Made by a program: the position numbers and the translations under genes
Shown: positions 37,588 through 48,287 of the stretch, in pieces
How the letters are laid out: the number at the start of each line of letters is the position of its first letter
How positions within the stretch are numbered: position 1 is the first letter of the stretch
Notes under the pieces: model-generated
Databases searched by the model: none
Seen by the model: the letters and a program-made list of their open reading frames with translations, nothing else
What the model was told of the DNA's origin: nothing
NCBI GenBank assembly: GCA_031216915.1
Contig: CM062292.1
Coordinates: forward strand, 5,452,457 to 5,516,456
Origin: Pictodentalium vernedei
Taxonomy: Eukaryota > Mollusca > Scaphopoda > Dentaliida > Dentaliidae
DNA: 64,000 nucleotides
Direction of reading: 5' to 3'

Positions 37588-37622
37588 CAGTACACGTCAA
37601 GTGTATCCCATCTCAATCACCC
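37588..37622 (+). repeat. Left terminal inverted repeat of the 8-kb element
   Basis: About 35 bp, CAGTACACGTCAAGTGTATC then a CCATCTCAATCACCC tail. It pairs with 45618-45652. Confidence 0.88.
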
Positions 37623-40335
37623 GACGCGGTGATGCATTTTGAAAAAAAACACCGTCCGATCCGGTGGAACACGGGAACAGTTCCCAGTGAACAATCACCG
37701 CATGCAACCATGTTTTTTTGTGAAAAGGATTAGTTACGTCATCATGATAATCTCTGTTGCAGCTACTGTGTTTTTCCACAAGCAACAAATTGCATTAGTG
37801 TCTTACTGTAATTCAATATCGGATGACGAGTGAAATATTTCTCAAGCGAGGCACTGTTATTTTTTGTATCTTATACTTCACTAAGATAAAACAGAAAATT
37901 TTGAAAATTGACTGAACTCGGGATGTTTATGATATTGGGCGAATATGCGTCTGATGACTCCAAACATTTTTTAAAACACAAATATAAAGTTTGGTGAAGT
38001 CGGAGTTTAATGTTATTGATCTACATGAAAAAAATAAATCATAGGCCAGGGTTACGAACAAGATTTTGTAGGTGTATATATAATCGTTATAAAGCTCCAT
38101 TCTCGCAAAGCGAAGAATGGAGCTTTTGTAACGATAATTTTTACCGCTAAACTCACCAATTTGAATCATATTGTTATCGCCATATAGGTTCAAATTATCA
38201 TTCCACATACATAAAACAATTTTCAGCAAATTAACCATACTCCGCATAAATTCCTTGCAATAAGACAAATCTGCTTCAGGTAAAGTAAAAAATATGTTGA
38301 ACAGAAAATCTGACCAGCTGAAGACTCAATATTACAGTCAAGTGAAGCTGATGTATTGAATAGTATTCATTTGTGTTTACAGCTGGCAATATCTCAAAAC
38401 AAACACCTGTCACAGACCTGCTTGCTCTATGACAGGACTCACTCCAAGGAACTGTTTTTTCAACACTCTGCAACTCGAAGCATCCCATGTTTTTGCAACA
38501 CTCCTCTGCTGGTGGAGGTGAGAAAAAACATTTTTGTGGTTTCGCCGACGACGAATTCGCTGTTCAGCATTAAAAAAAACACTGTTAACAACTGCAACTC
38601 TGCGTGTGGGGAGTGGGCTACAAAGACTCCCCCCATAGCCCCCCCCCCCCCCCCCCCCATAGCAACAATAACACAACATTCACAATTTACAATAGCGGAT
38701 TCACATTTCTTTCTCTACCTTTTCTAACTGAACTCTCTTAAATTTTCTTGAAACACTCTTAACCACGAAGAAGCATGGAAAAAGTACACAAAGCGCTGTT
38801 CAAAGGGACTGGAACAAGCTTCCTGTTAACATGACAGGAAACCACAAAACACCAAGCAAGGATTGAAATAAGCTTGCCTGCAATGCCTGTCTGGGATCAA
38901 TGTACATTTTAAATAAATAAACAAATGAATTGAATAAAGATATAGCAGTCCTTTCGGGACTTTTGCTTTTATGTGCGTTTGTAAGTGTATGATTCCCCTC
39001 ACCCAGTCATCTGTTACTCCTGAAGCCAGATTAGATGGCCCCCACATGATTCAGCCAACAGCCGGCCGGGGTCCCTGAAAATTTGGCAGTATGAAAACCC
39101 AGAGGCCGCTCCAAAGTCACTGATGTGAGGAGAAAAACACATACATGTGGGCCTAACAGAAGAGGCATTTTCCTAATGGTGTTGGTTTAGACCCCCCCCC
39201 CCCCCCCCCCCATTCTTGGTGTTGCGAGACTGTAGTGTAGATAGGGACTAGACTGTATTTATTAAAATAGAGGTGTGTGGAAAGAGGGGGGGGGGGGGGT
39301 AGTATTTGACAGTGAAAACTGAACTGAAAGGGAGAACACCACCCTCAAGCGTTACAATGTCTTATTCCATTAACAATCAATTTTAAGATCTGTAAAATAT
39401 AGGATGGGGGGCAAAAGGGGGGGGGGGACTGTGTAGCCCGTTTGGGGGAACACAATGCTGCTTTCACGCAACCAAATATTAATCTCAATTCGTTCACATG
39501 GCCTGGTACTTCGATTACGAAGAGAAAGCCCAACATTTCTGGGGTTGAAATTTCAAGAATCCGACATCATTTTTATGCTCAACCAAAGTTCTGGTGATAC
39601 CTGGACTTTTTGTGGTTTTTTGGTGTTAATTGACAATTTGAAATCGAGCTTCCCAGGTCTCGACACAAGATTTAAAAGCAGTAATGGGTTTGCCAACTTA
39701 TGAGATAGTAAACAACTAACATATGCTCAAAGGATTTTATTGAAATACAAAAAGCGGAATTGTCGATATTCGTTTCTCCAAGTTTCCATTGTTGAATTTA
39801 ACAATGGCGGAACGTGCGCCTCGTGTTTACCGAGAGGAGAATATGAAAACCGTTCCTGCGTTTGTGGACCACGTAACTCGACCCAGAATTTTTTCAAATG
39901 TTTTTTATTCTAAAAGACTGCAATAAATGCTAACTAAATGTATATAGAAACGAAAAATGTACCCAGTTCACATTTAATACATATTACACAGAGAGCGGAT
40001 TAACGTTAAACACCCATGGAGTGACATTTCCACCCAGTCAACCGTCGATTCTTGTGATAATTCAAAACAACAAACAGTTTTAGCTGATGGCTCTCTCAGC
40101 TCAAGGTTCCACTTCGTGGGTGTTTTAGTGGCAATCCAATCTTCACGAGCTGTACATTATACATGTACTGTAGTTCTATCAGTTACTGGATTTTAATCTT
40201 GTCTGAGCGATGATGGGTGTGTGTGGGGGGGGGGAGTGTGTGTTCTACAGATGACTTCCGGGGGGAACAGATGACGGGGTGATGGGATAGAAAAGACATT
40301 CACAGACGCACATTCAGAACAATAGCCCTATTATT
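37623..40335. other. Left non-coding part of the 8-kb element
   Basis: No convincing gene. The scattered frames of 60-123 codons lack recognisable motifs, and several are driven by C runs (38640-38658, 39190-39209). A hairpin lies at 38083-38135. Near the end there are CACCG motifs (about 37650 and 37696) and a GGGAACAGTTCCC palindrome at about 37672. Confidence 0.45.
38083..38135. repeat. Long hairpin (53 bp)
   Basis: Inverted arms around AAGCTCCATTCT / AGAATGGAGCTTT with outer ATCGTTA / TAACGAT and a loop of about 9 bases. Confidence 0.7.
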
Positions 40336-40956
40336 AGCTCACCTGACTTGGGTTTCTGCTTATACTGAGGAGGGGGTGGGGCCAAAATGCACAAAATTTT
40401 TTAAAATCTTCTTCTCATGAACCAGCCGTAGCAGAGACTTGATATTTGGTATGCAACTTCCATTTGAGGTGTAGACTCAAATTTGTTCAAGAGAAGTTTG
40501 ACGGGCTATATCCCCGGGAGGGGGGGGGGGGGCAATCATTTTTGCCCCGCCCAGAATTTATATATTCTGAACCGAGAGACCAATTTGAACCAAATTTAAT
40601 GTGAGGTATTATTGGGTTATACGTACTTGACTTATGGCAAAAATTTTTTTCTTGCAGCCCCGTGGGAACCTCAGGAGCCAAAAATATTTAAAAAAACGAA
40701 AATGTTCATATCTTCAAAACTGCACGGCACTGAGAATTTTTATTTGGTGTGAGGCTTCCTCGGGACCAACAGAAAGGAATGGTTCATTTTAAGACAAAAA
40801 AAAAATGAAAAAAAAAATTTACACTGAAAATTTGGGGTCCGGGTAGGACTTAAAAAAAATTGGACCAAAATCCGGAAATTAGTTTTTTGTTTTTTTTATA
40901 TATATTTAGACTACCATGTCAGGTGAGGGCCATCAGGCCCCCTGGGTCCTCTTGTT
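40336..40956. repeat. Dispersed repeat, AGCTCACCTGA...TCAGGTGAG...CCTCTTGTT ends
   Basis: It begins AGCTCACCTGACTTGGG and ends with TCAGGTGAGGGCCATCAGG then CCTGGGTCCTCTTGTT. The inverted ends and the CCTCTTGTT terminus match the start of the repeat at 57948 (AACAAGAGGCCCC...). It is a family common in bivalve genomes by my recollection. It lies upstream of the BEN gene inside the 8-kb element. Confidence 0.6.
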
Positions 40957-41145
40957 TTTTTATTATTGTTTAACGATACCAAACATTATTTCAACATACA
41001 TGTAGCTATCACCCATGTGTGTGAAAAAGCATAACCCAAGCTGAAGCTTATTCAAGATAAGAAAAAACGTATTTACTACAGTTTGCCGACAAAGTCTGCT
41101 GCTCTTTGACTTCTACTTTCTGTTGCCGAATGTTGTTTTAACACA

Positions 41146-41169
41146 ATGGAGGGAAAAACATTGCAGTGA
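41146..41169 (+). promoter_or_regulatory. Possible upstream ORF before BEN start
   Basis: ATGGAGGGAAAAACATTG followed by CAG TGA is a 7-codon frame, out of phase with the BEN ATG at 41210. If transcription begins upstream, it could dampen translation. Speculative. Confidence 0.25.
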
Positions 41170-41209
41170 AAACAGTTTTCCACTCGTGACATTTAAAGAG
41201 GGTCGTCCC

Positions 41210-43814
41210 ATGTCGAAATCATTCACCTTTCGGGCATATTCCAAATCATTCATCGCAGAAGCAAAAATGTCGCTCAGACAGCTTACTAAGACTTATAGCA
41301 ACTATTTGGTGAGGTATGACGAGGATGGGAAGGCTCAAGTGCGGACGAAAACGTTTTTCAAATTACCAGAACCAGACAGTCCAATAACCATTGGAGGCAG
41401 ATATGAAGTACAATACGGAGGGATCAATGACACAGCAACCGCAGAGGTAAGTTCATAAGTTATGTAAACTGACAAGTCCACCCCCCCCCCCCCCCCCACA
41501 CACTCATTATTCTAGCTGTCTCTGTTCAATCTTTCCCAATTAATCACATGTACTTGTTTTTTTTATACTTTTATTTCCACATAACACTGACAAAATTTTG
41601 AGGTATGCTTTGGGTCGTTGTCTTGGACAAACCTATGGGTGCCGGTAAATGATTGTCTCACAAATGGTAACAGGACATTGTTCAGAATGGAATGAGTAAA
41701 AAATTCTTTGTCCATTATCCCGTCAAATATTAATAATGGGCAAGTTCCTTGTCTTGAAATAGCAGCCCACATATGCACTTTAAGTGGGTGTTTGGGTCTG
41801 CAAATCATTGGGGCCGCTCCGCCGAGCTTCCGGAAACACGTTTTATTATCATGAAGTTGAATTGTGCATTCGTCACTAAAAATAGCATCGCCGAAGTCTT
41901 CGTTGTTCGCTATCAGAGATTCACAAAACTCTCTCCGTTTTTCTTGATTTTTCAAACTAACCATGGCACAATAACGCGGTTGTGCAGATGTCCAGCCTGC
42001 GTGTCTGATGGCCCGCAATACTGTACTTTTTGATACACATGCACCATGATTTGGCAGCTGTCGTTGTATATGTGCACTTGATTGCACACAATCATTACGC
42101 AAAAGATCTTGAATCAAAACTATATGATTTTTCTTAATTTTGCAAAACTTATGAGTGTTCTCCTTGGTGCAGTCAACATGTTGAAATTCACCTGTACGAT
42201 ACTTGTCCACTACTGATCTAACACTATAATATGACACGTCAAATCCTTGTTCTACCAGATATTTATGAATGGCAAAAATTTTCCAGCCTTGTTTGAATTT
42301 TTCCAAGGTTTCCAACTTTTGAGTGTGAGTTATTTTTGATGGAGGCATTTTAACACACAAGACTAGACGATTTACTTTAGAATGAAGTTTTCGCCGCGCA
42401 TTTCACTGTTTTATGAAAGTGTAGGATGAAACCCTGCGAAATTATAAAATTGTTTTGTCAAAAGGTGCGAAATAATATTTCTATACGAATATATTTTATT
42501 GGGGCGATTTGCATCAGTCTATTGGCTGATAATTAAATAAATTGAAATTTACTTTTAAGCGTATTGTTATGCAAACCACGAGATTATTTGGATTAATGAG
42601 GGTTTCCTTTTTACTGATGGGTAGAAGCCTACTGCCGCGAATGTGTAATGATCACCCGAAGGTTTATAATTAACATAATATTTACGTTTTAGGCTGCTGA
42701 AGCATTGCGGTTGGTGCCTGGTAGTGGAGAAACACGGCAGGAAGAACAACAGTCGGCTGAATTGGTGGATGGAGGCCAACCAGAAATTGGGCAACATCAG
42801 ACAGAGCAGCCCGAACAGGAGATTCCAACTGATGTGGAACAGCAGTTGCCTGAAGAACCAGCAGAACATTTGAGAATAGAACAACCACCCGTAGATCACC
42901 AACAACAGGAACTGCATGATTCGCCCATTCACGTGGAAAAGCAACCACAACAACAACAAGAAATCACACACCAAGGACATCATCAGTTTCCCCCACAACC
43001 CGACTGGCAAAATGAAGATTACTTTTTAAGCTCTCCATCTCGATCATATACAATGTTGGAGCCAATTTTATTCATGAACTCCAGCACACCCAGCAGCCAT
43101 ACTTCTAACCAAGTGCGCCACCAAGTTGCATCGCCAAGAAACCACATTGGTGCCACAGAAAGTTCTGGACTGAACAAAGTGCTTGAGGTGATGCAGGAGA
43201 TGGAACAACGACAAAATAAGAAGTTGGCACAACTGCATAAGAAAATGGTGGACATCGAGGTATCACAGAGGGTTCTCTTTGGCGAAATAAGAAAGCTTAT
43301 AACAACCACAAATCCAGCCTCAGCTCCAGCTCCAGCATCGTGTACAAGACAGGTGATTTCCGAAGCCGATGTTGATGAAAGTGACGATCCATTCAGGTCG
43401 ATACCTCATCCTCATTATATTTCAAAAGACACTCTCAGAATGATTCTTTCAAATTCTCATGGGCCAGGAAACTTCGCCAAAAATGTTTTTGAAAAACTCT
43501 TCCCAGAGTTATTTACATCGGAAAATTTGAGATTACAGTATTCATATTATGGAGGTGGAACCAAAAACAAAAAGGAGGTAGACCCCCAGAGGAAATCCTA
43601 TCTTGAGAAATATGTTTTATATTTCCATCCCGAGTTGAGACCAACAGAAAGCTGGCGAAACATTACAGTTCAGAAAATAAACGAATGTTTGAGACGGCCT
43701 GTGAAAAATGAAGACAGTTGTAGATGTAACATGTACACTTTACGGCCAAACCCGGCAAGCGTTCTTCACAAAAAACTGCTATTCAGTTTTAATTTTTCGC
43801 CTCGAAAAACATAG
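41210..43814 (+). CDS. BEN-domain protein, two exons (41210-41446, 42693-43814)
   Basis: Exon 1 ends GCAGAG/GTAAGT; exon 2 follows TTTACGTTTTAG/GCTGCT. Both sides are in phase 0, so splicing keeps one frame and gives about 452 residues. Exon 1 residues 20-79 (NYLVRYDEDGKAQV...IGGRYEVQYGG) look like a small Tudor/SH3-like barrel, as found at the start of invertebrate BEN proteins (inference). Exon 2 starts with a Gln/Glu/Pro-rich stretch. It continues with a probable coiled coil (LEVMQEMEQRQNKKLAQLHK). It ends with a BEN domain: ISKDTLRMILSNSHGPGNFA, KLFPELFTSENLR, VDPQRKSYLEKYV and WRNITVQKINECLRRP. BEN domains bind DNA or chromatin partners, often in repression. The first in-frame ATG is 41210. 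The frame stays open upstream to 41045, so an earlier exon is possible. Confidence 0.82.
41447..42692 (+). other. Intron of the BEN gene containing antisense transposase
   Basis: GTAAGT donor at 41447; TTTACGTTTTAG acceptor ending 42692. 1,246 nt. It includes a C run at about 41480-41497 and the Tc1-like transposase fragment on the opposite strand. I could not find terminal repeats for a separately inserted Tc1 copy inside the intron. Confidence 0.7.
41563..42360 (-). pseudogene. Tc1-like transposase, lacking the C-terminal catalytic part
   Basis: 265 codons; the better start is the second Met (MPPSKITHTQ, 42348). Two helix-turn-helix regions for terminal-repeat binding (about residues 15-60 and 78-125) are followed by the catalytic core. 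The core has IFSDECTIQL with the first Asp (163), a Tc1-type GGAAPMICRPKHPLKVHMWA block, and FVQDNDPKHTS with the second Asp (247). Family members continue for about 80-90 residues to a third acidic residue in an SPDLNPIE-type motif. Here the frame ends 12 residues after KHTS in unrelated sequence. Either the gene is truncated or a further exon was missed; I searched 38-41.5 kb on this strand and saw no such motif. Confidence 0.85.
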
Positions 43815-43899
43815 CTTATGACCCCTCATTCGAACGAGCTGGTTGAGCTTGTTCTAATGAGGGGTCATAAGCTGTGTTTTTGAGGCAAAAAAATGAAAA
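43791..43899. repeat. Long palindrome spanning the BEN stop codon
   Basis: Arms of about 50 bp with few mismatches. The core is TATGACCCCTCATTCGAACG / TTCTAATGAGGGGTCATA, with outer CCTCGAAAAACA / TGTTTTTGAGGC. The last seven codons and the stop of the BEN frame lie in the left arm. The core is shared with the MITE hairpin at 62107-62214, but the outer arms differ. Confidence 0.75.
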
Positions 43900-44042
43900 A
43901 TATTATTAGTTATTCAATAATTTTGTATGCAAGTGTCGACTGCTTTTCATGTTAGTTCATATTCATATTTTGGGTCGGTTTTTAGAGAGAGAGAGAGAGT
44001 TTGACGATTTCTCTCTTTTTTCTCCTATATAAAGATGCGCTA

Positions 44043-44133
44043 GTTCCAAACTTAGCTTTTTAGCATCGTGTGTTGTATTCCCACTGCACAAGACACTAAC
44101 CACCATACAATGCTAAAAAAACTACGCTTGGAA
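44043..44133 (+). repeat. Hairpin A (arms about 24 bp)
   Basis: Arms GTTCCAAACTTAGCTTTTTA / TAAAAAAACTACGCTTGGAA, with a loop of about 43 bases. It is preceded by TATAAAGATGCGCTA, as in hairpin B. Confidence 0.6.
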
Positions 44134-44415
44134 TTAACAAATCTCTATACTGACAAAAAATATTCATAAACATACATCCCTCTAGAACCGCGTGCCCACC
44201 CCCCCCCACCCCCCTCCAAAATCATTAAAAATCTCACAATGTATTCACCCAGATTTACACTTTCACAACAGCTTTGTTAAAAATTAACACAAATCCTCTG
44301 CGATGAGTACTGTACATGAATTCATCCAAACGAGTTGATTTGGGTTCACTTTTCACTCAACCGTTGTGTGAGAGAGTGATTTTTAAGATTTTTGTTTTAA
44401 TATAAAGATGCGCTA

Positions 44416-44473
44416 GTTCCAAGCTCAGCTTTTTAGCACACCAACATGCAGTGCTAAAAACTACGCTTGAAAC
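44416..44473 (+). repeat. Hairpin B, microRNA-precursor-like
   Basis: Arms GTTCCAAGCTCAGCTTTTTA(GCAC) / (GTGC)TAAAAACTACGCTTGAAAC with an 11-base loop. Pairing is ten base pairs, a bulge, a two-base mismatch, then further pairing. This resembles a small pre-miRNA, but short foldback transposon relics can look the same. Confidence 0.45.
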
Positions 44474-45617
44474 AATCGAATCTCCATATACCGAGGGAAA
44501 TTTTTTTTATATTCACCCCGCCCCCTATATCGAAGTTCTCTACTGTGGGTCGGATTGGTTTCAACAAAATGTAGGCCTACTGAATAACGTATGGCGAGGA
44601 ACATTTGGTACACCAAGCTACTACTTTGGGTATATTTTATTTATACCACGATCGTCAGATTATTAAGTGACGCCATGTTTTTTTCTGGATTTTACTGAGC
44701 AGCAGCAGAACAAACTGTCCGTGCAGAACTGTTTTTTTTTTTTTTGTTTACACGAACATCGGCGGGCTGTCAATTTTATCACTGAAACGAAATAAAAAAA
44801 AGAAACGGCGTTTTTCATTTTAATAACATAATAACATACTATTTCGAGTTATGGGTGGTTTATTAACATGGGACAATGTATGTTTGTTAATCCTTGATGT
44901 CTTATGGGGTAAACTCATAAAAAAAACGTAATAAATAATTGCCGCAAGGCGACGTGCGATAATTTAGACAAGTTCGCATTCAGGTCTACATCACCAAAGG
45001 TCAATTTGGATGTACTTCCACTGTTGGTGTAAATTTTAACTACTGAAATCCCATTGCTGGTGTGTTGAGCACGGTTGGTGTATAAAGCTTAAATTTATGT
45101 CATACATGTAGGCTTTTCATACGTAGTAGAGTAAAATGATATATATAATGCTTGTTGAAAAGAATAAAATGTAAAAAGAAAAAAATGATTTGATAATTGT
45201 TATTCTTTAACCGCCACTCCCCCCCCCCCCCCTCCCCCGTCCATTAAACGTTTGAGCTTATGTCTATACAAGAAATGAAATTGTTAACAGAGACGCTATC
45301 TGGACGATTGTACAAAAGCACTTGAAATTACCTAGATTTTTTTGTCTGTTTTATTGCTCCGATTGACTGTTCGTCACACCTCCAGACACAGATTGTCAAT
45401 TTTCGAAGATGTATTACGTAACATAGACGGTAAAAGGAACACGGTTGAACACCGTGTCGGAACAATGTGTCTTCAATTAATCAATGCAGCTACTGAATGC
45501 CGTAACTGCAACTCGACAAATCACGGTTTTAATCTCTTATTCACAGTAACACGGTGTCTGATTTTCGCCACCGGATTTCACCGAATCACATTTATGTCTA
45601 CCACTCGTTCCGGGGTT

Positions 45618-45652
45618 GGGTGATTGGGATAGGATACACTTGACGCGTACTG
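45618..45652 (-). repeat. Right terminal inverted repeat of the 8-kb element
   Basis: Ends ACACTTGACGCGTACTG, followed by the duplicated TA at 45653. Confidence 0.88.
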
Positions 45653-46060
45653 TATGAATTCGGAAAAAAAATCAGGTGAGGGATGTGGCCGGTTAGGTGT
45701 AGTAATCAAAATTTTCACAATTTACATCAAATCCAAGATGGCCTGTGGCAGCCATTGCTTTTCAACAAAAAGCAGAAAATTTGATAGCTCCAATATAGAC
45801 ATCATACCAAAGTCACATAAGAAATTCGAAGAAGACAGGGTGAAGAATGCCGACTGTAGGGTGCTCTGATGGGACTGTCGATAAGTTAAATGCAAAATAC
45901 AAGATGGCCACTCGCAGCCACATTTTTCAACAAAATTCAGAAGAATTTGACAGCTCCCATCTGGACATCACACCAAAGCTACCCAAACCTACCTACCTAC
46001 CTACCCTACCCTACCTACCTACCTACCCTACCTACCTACCCTACCTTACCCTACCTACAG
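45653..46060 (+). repeat. Satellite long half 14, right part
   Basis: It resumes at TATGAATTCGG and contains the CAGGTGAGGGATGTGG motif, both minisatellite copies and a short CCTA tract (45986-46058). Confidence 0.88.
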
Positions 46061-47399
46061 AATTTAGTGTCATGAGTTGCTGGTGCTGTGGTTAACCAAG
46101 ACAACAGCAGGATCAATTTTTCCAAAATAGAAAATCCCAGCTGTCCACTTTAGGCGTTGGCTTCCAGGTCCTATTATTTAGATCAGTAACTATCTATTGA
46201 CCTAGCCCATGCAGAGGAAGTGTGAATAGATAATTTTGGCTCCACTACCCGGGTACCTACAGGTATATATACCAATATAAATACATTTTTCAAAATCTAT
46301 TACATTCTTTTAATATTTGTACCAGAGATATTAAATGTTCAGTTCCTAATTTAATAATCTTTTTTCCTTTGCAGATGAGAAAATCTTATTCAGAAAATTT
46401 TCAATTATCAAGCCACAGTATGCTCGACAGAATTTAGTGTCATGAGTTGCTGGTGCTGCGGTTAATCATGACAACAGCAGGATGAATTTTGCCAAAATAG
46501 AAAATCCCAGCTGTCCACTTTAGGCGTTGGCTTCCAGGTCCTATTATTTAGAGCAGTAACTATCTATTGACCTAGCCCATGCAGAGGAAGTGTGAATAGA
46601 TAATTTTGGCTCCACTACCGGGTACCTACGGGTCTATATAGCAATATAAATACATTTTTCAAAATCTATTATATTCTTTTAATATTTGTACCAGAGATAT
46701 TAAATGTTCAGTTCCTAATTTAATAATCTTTTTTCCTTTGCAGATGAGAAAATCTTATTCAGAAAATTTTCAATTATCAAGCCACAGTATGCTCGACAGA
46801 ATTTAGTGTCATGAGTTGCTGGTGCTGCGGTTAATCATGACAACAGCAGGATGAATTTTGCCAAAATAGAAAATCCCAGCTGTCCACTTTAGGCATTGGC
46901 TTCCAGGTCCTATTATTTAGAGCAGTAACTATCTATTGACCTAGCCTATGCAGAAGAAGTGTGAATAGATAATTTTGGCTCCACTACCCGGGTACCTACG
47001 GGTCTATATACCAATATCAATACATTTAACAAAAATTTATTACATTCTTTTAATATTTGTACCAGAGATATTAAATGTTTACTTAATAAATCAATAATCT
47101 TCTTCCTTTGCAGATGAGAAAACCTTAATCAGAAAATTTTACATAATCGCGCCACAATATGCTCGGCAGAATTTAGTGTCATGAGTTGCTGGTGCTGCGA
47201 TTAATCATGACAACAGCAGGATCAATTTTGCCAAAATTGAAAACCCCGCTGTCGACTTTTGGCATTGGTTACCAGGTCATATTATTTAGAGCAGTAACTA
47301 TCTATTGACCAAGCCCATTCAGAGGAAGTGTGAATAGATAATTTTTGCTCCACTACCCTGGTACCTACGGGTCTATATACCAATATAAATACATTTTTC
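46061..47399 (+). repeat. 370-bp satellite monomers (3 short halves)
   Basis: Short halves end near 46374, 46744 and 47114. The last two are almost identical to those of 48288-49627. Confidence 0.88.
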
Positions 47400-48287
47400 A
47401 ATAAAAGTTTTTTATTGGCTTTTACGGTCACAGTCATGACGAGTATATCATGACCACAACATAGGTATGGCGTGAAGTTTAGCAATGGTTTATACCCACG
47501 CTGCCCACTTCAGAGGACTTTCACATCTACAACTGGTTACTGGATCCGATTGCTTTCCAGTAAAGCAGAACTGTTCATCTTCCCAAAGTTCCCAGAGGGA
47601 GCTGTCCACTTTACGTATTGGCCAACATGTCTAATTATCTAAAGCAGTAATGGACTATTCACCTAACCTATGAAGAGATAGACTAAACAGACAATTTAGG
47701 ATCTATTACATGTGTACATACAGGTTTTCTGACCAAAATAACCAGAAGAGAATGAATTAAATGGAAAGATCCAGTGATGCCAAACCATACACTTAAGTTT
47801 CTACAGAAAAGACAACACACAAAAGCTACATATCAAATTTGGAAAAAAAATCAGGTGAGGGATGTGGCCGGTTAGGTGTACTAATCAAAATTTTCACAAT
47901 TTATATGTCAAATCCAAGATGGCCTGTGGCAGCCATGCTTTTCAACAAAAAGCAGAAAATTTGATAGCTCCAATCTAGACATCACACCAAAGTTACATAT
48001 GAAATTTGAAGAAGACAGGGTGAAGAATGCCGACTGTAGGGTGTTCTGATGGGACTGTCAACAAGTTAAATGCAAAATACAAGATGGCCACTGGCAGCCA
48101 CATTTTTCAACAAAATTCTGAAGAATTTGACATCTCCTATCTGGACATCACAGCAAAGCTACCATAACCCCTACCTACCTGCCAACCAACCTACCTACCT
48201 GCCTGCCTGCCAGCCAGCCAGCCAGCCAGCCTGCCAGCCTGCCAGCCAGCCTGCCTGCCTGCCTGCCCTAATCTACCCTACCTACAG
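47400..48287 (+). repeat. Satellite long half 15 (888 bp, CCTG/CCAG tract)
   Basis: The tract at about 48170-48270 is mainly CCTG and CCAG. The antisense 67-codon frame (47282-47485) is intact. It ends CTACAGATTGTAGTGACAGG. Confidence 0.85.

Larger units (their letters stand above)
43900..45617. other. Right non-coding part of the 8-kb element
   Basis: AT-rich, no gene. It contains a GA run (43985-44000), two related hairpins (44043-44133 and 44416-44473) and GAACATTTGGTACACCAAGC at 44600-44619, which recurs in an inverted repeat near 63738. A C/T run lies at about 45214-45238. CACGGT/ACCGTG motifs cluster near the end (about 45437-45560). Confidence 0.5.
37588..45652 (+). mobile_element. 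8,065-bp TIR DNA element with TA target duplication, carrying a BEN-domain gene
   Basis: Left end CAGTACACGTCAAGTGTATC...; right end is the reverse complement of CAGTACGCGTCAAGTGTATC.... The inverted repeats run about 35 bp to CAATCACCC with three mismatches. The flanking host sequence reads GCTACATA at left and TATGAATTC at right. Other long halves have GCTACATATGAATTC, so TA (37586-37587 and 45653-45654) was duplicated. A TA duplication and CAGT terminus fit the Tc1/mariner-pogo group. 8 kb is far above the 1.2-3 kb usual there. Cargo: a two-exon BEN gene on plus and an antisense Tc1-like transposase fragment in its intron. No complete transposase is visible. Confidence 0.85.

Noticed and set aside
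38356-38727. 123-codon frame and antisense partners in the left part of the 8-kb element
   Set aside because: Ends in a poly-Pro stretch produced by the C run; no domain, no splice context.
42567-43309. Minus-strand frames of 88-147 codons opposite BEN exon 2
   Set aside because: Hydrophobic composition is the complement of the Gln/Glu-rich coding strand; shadows.
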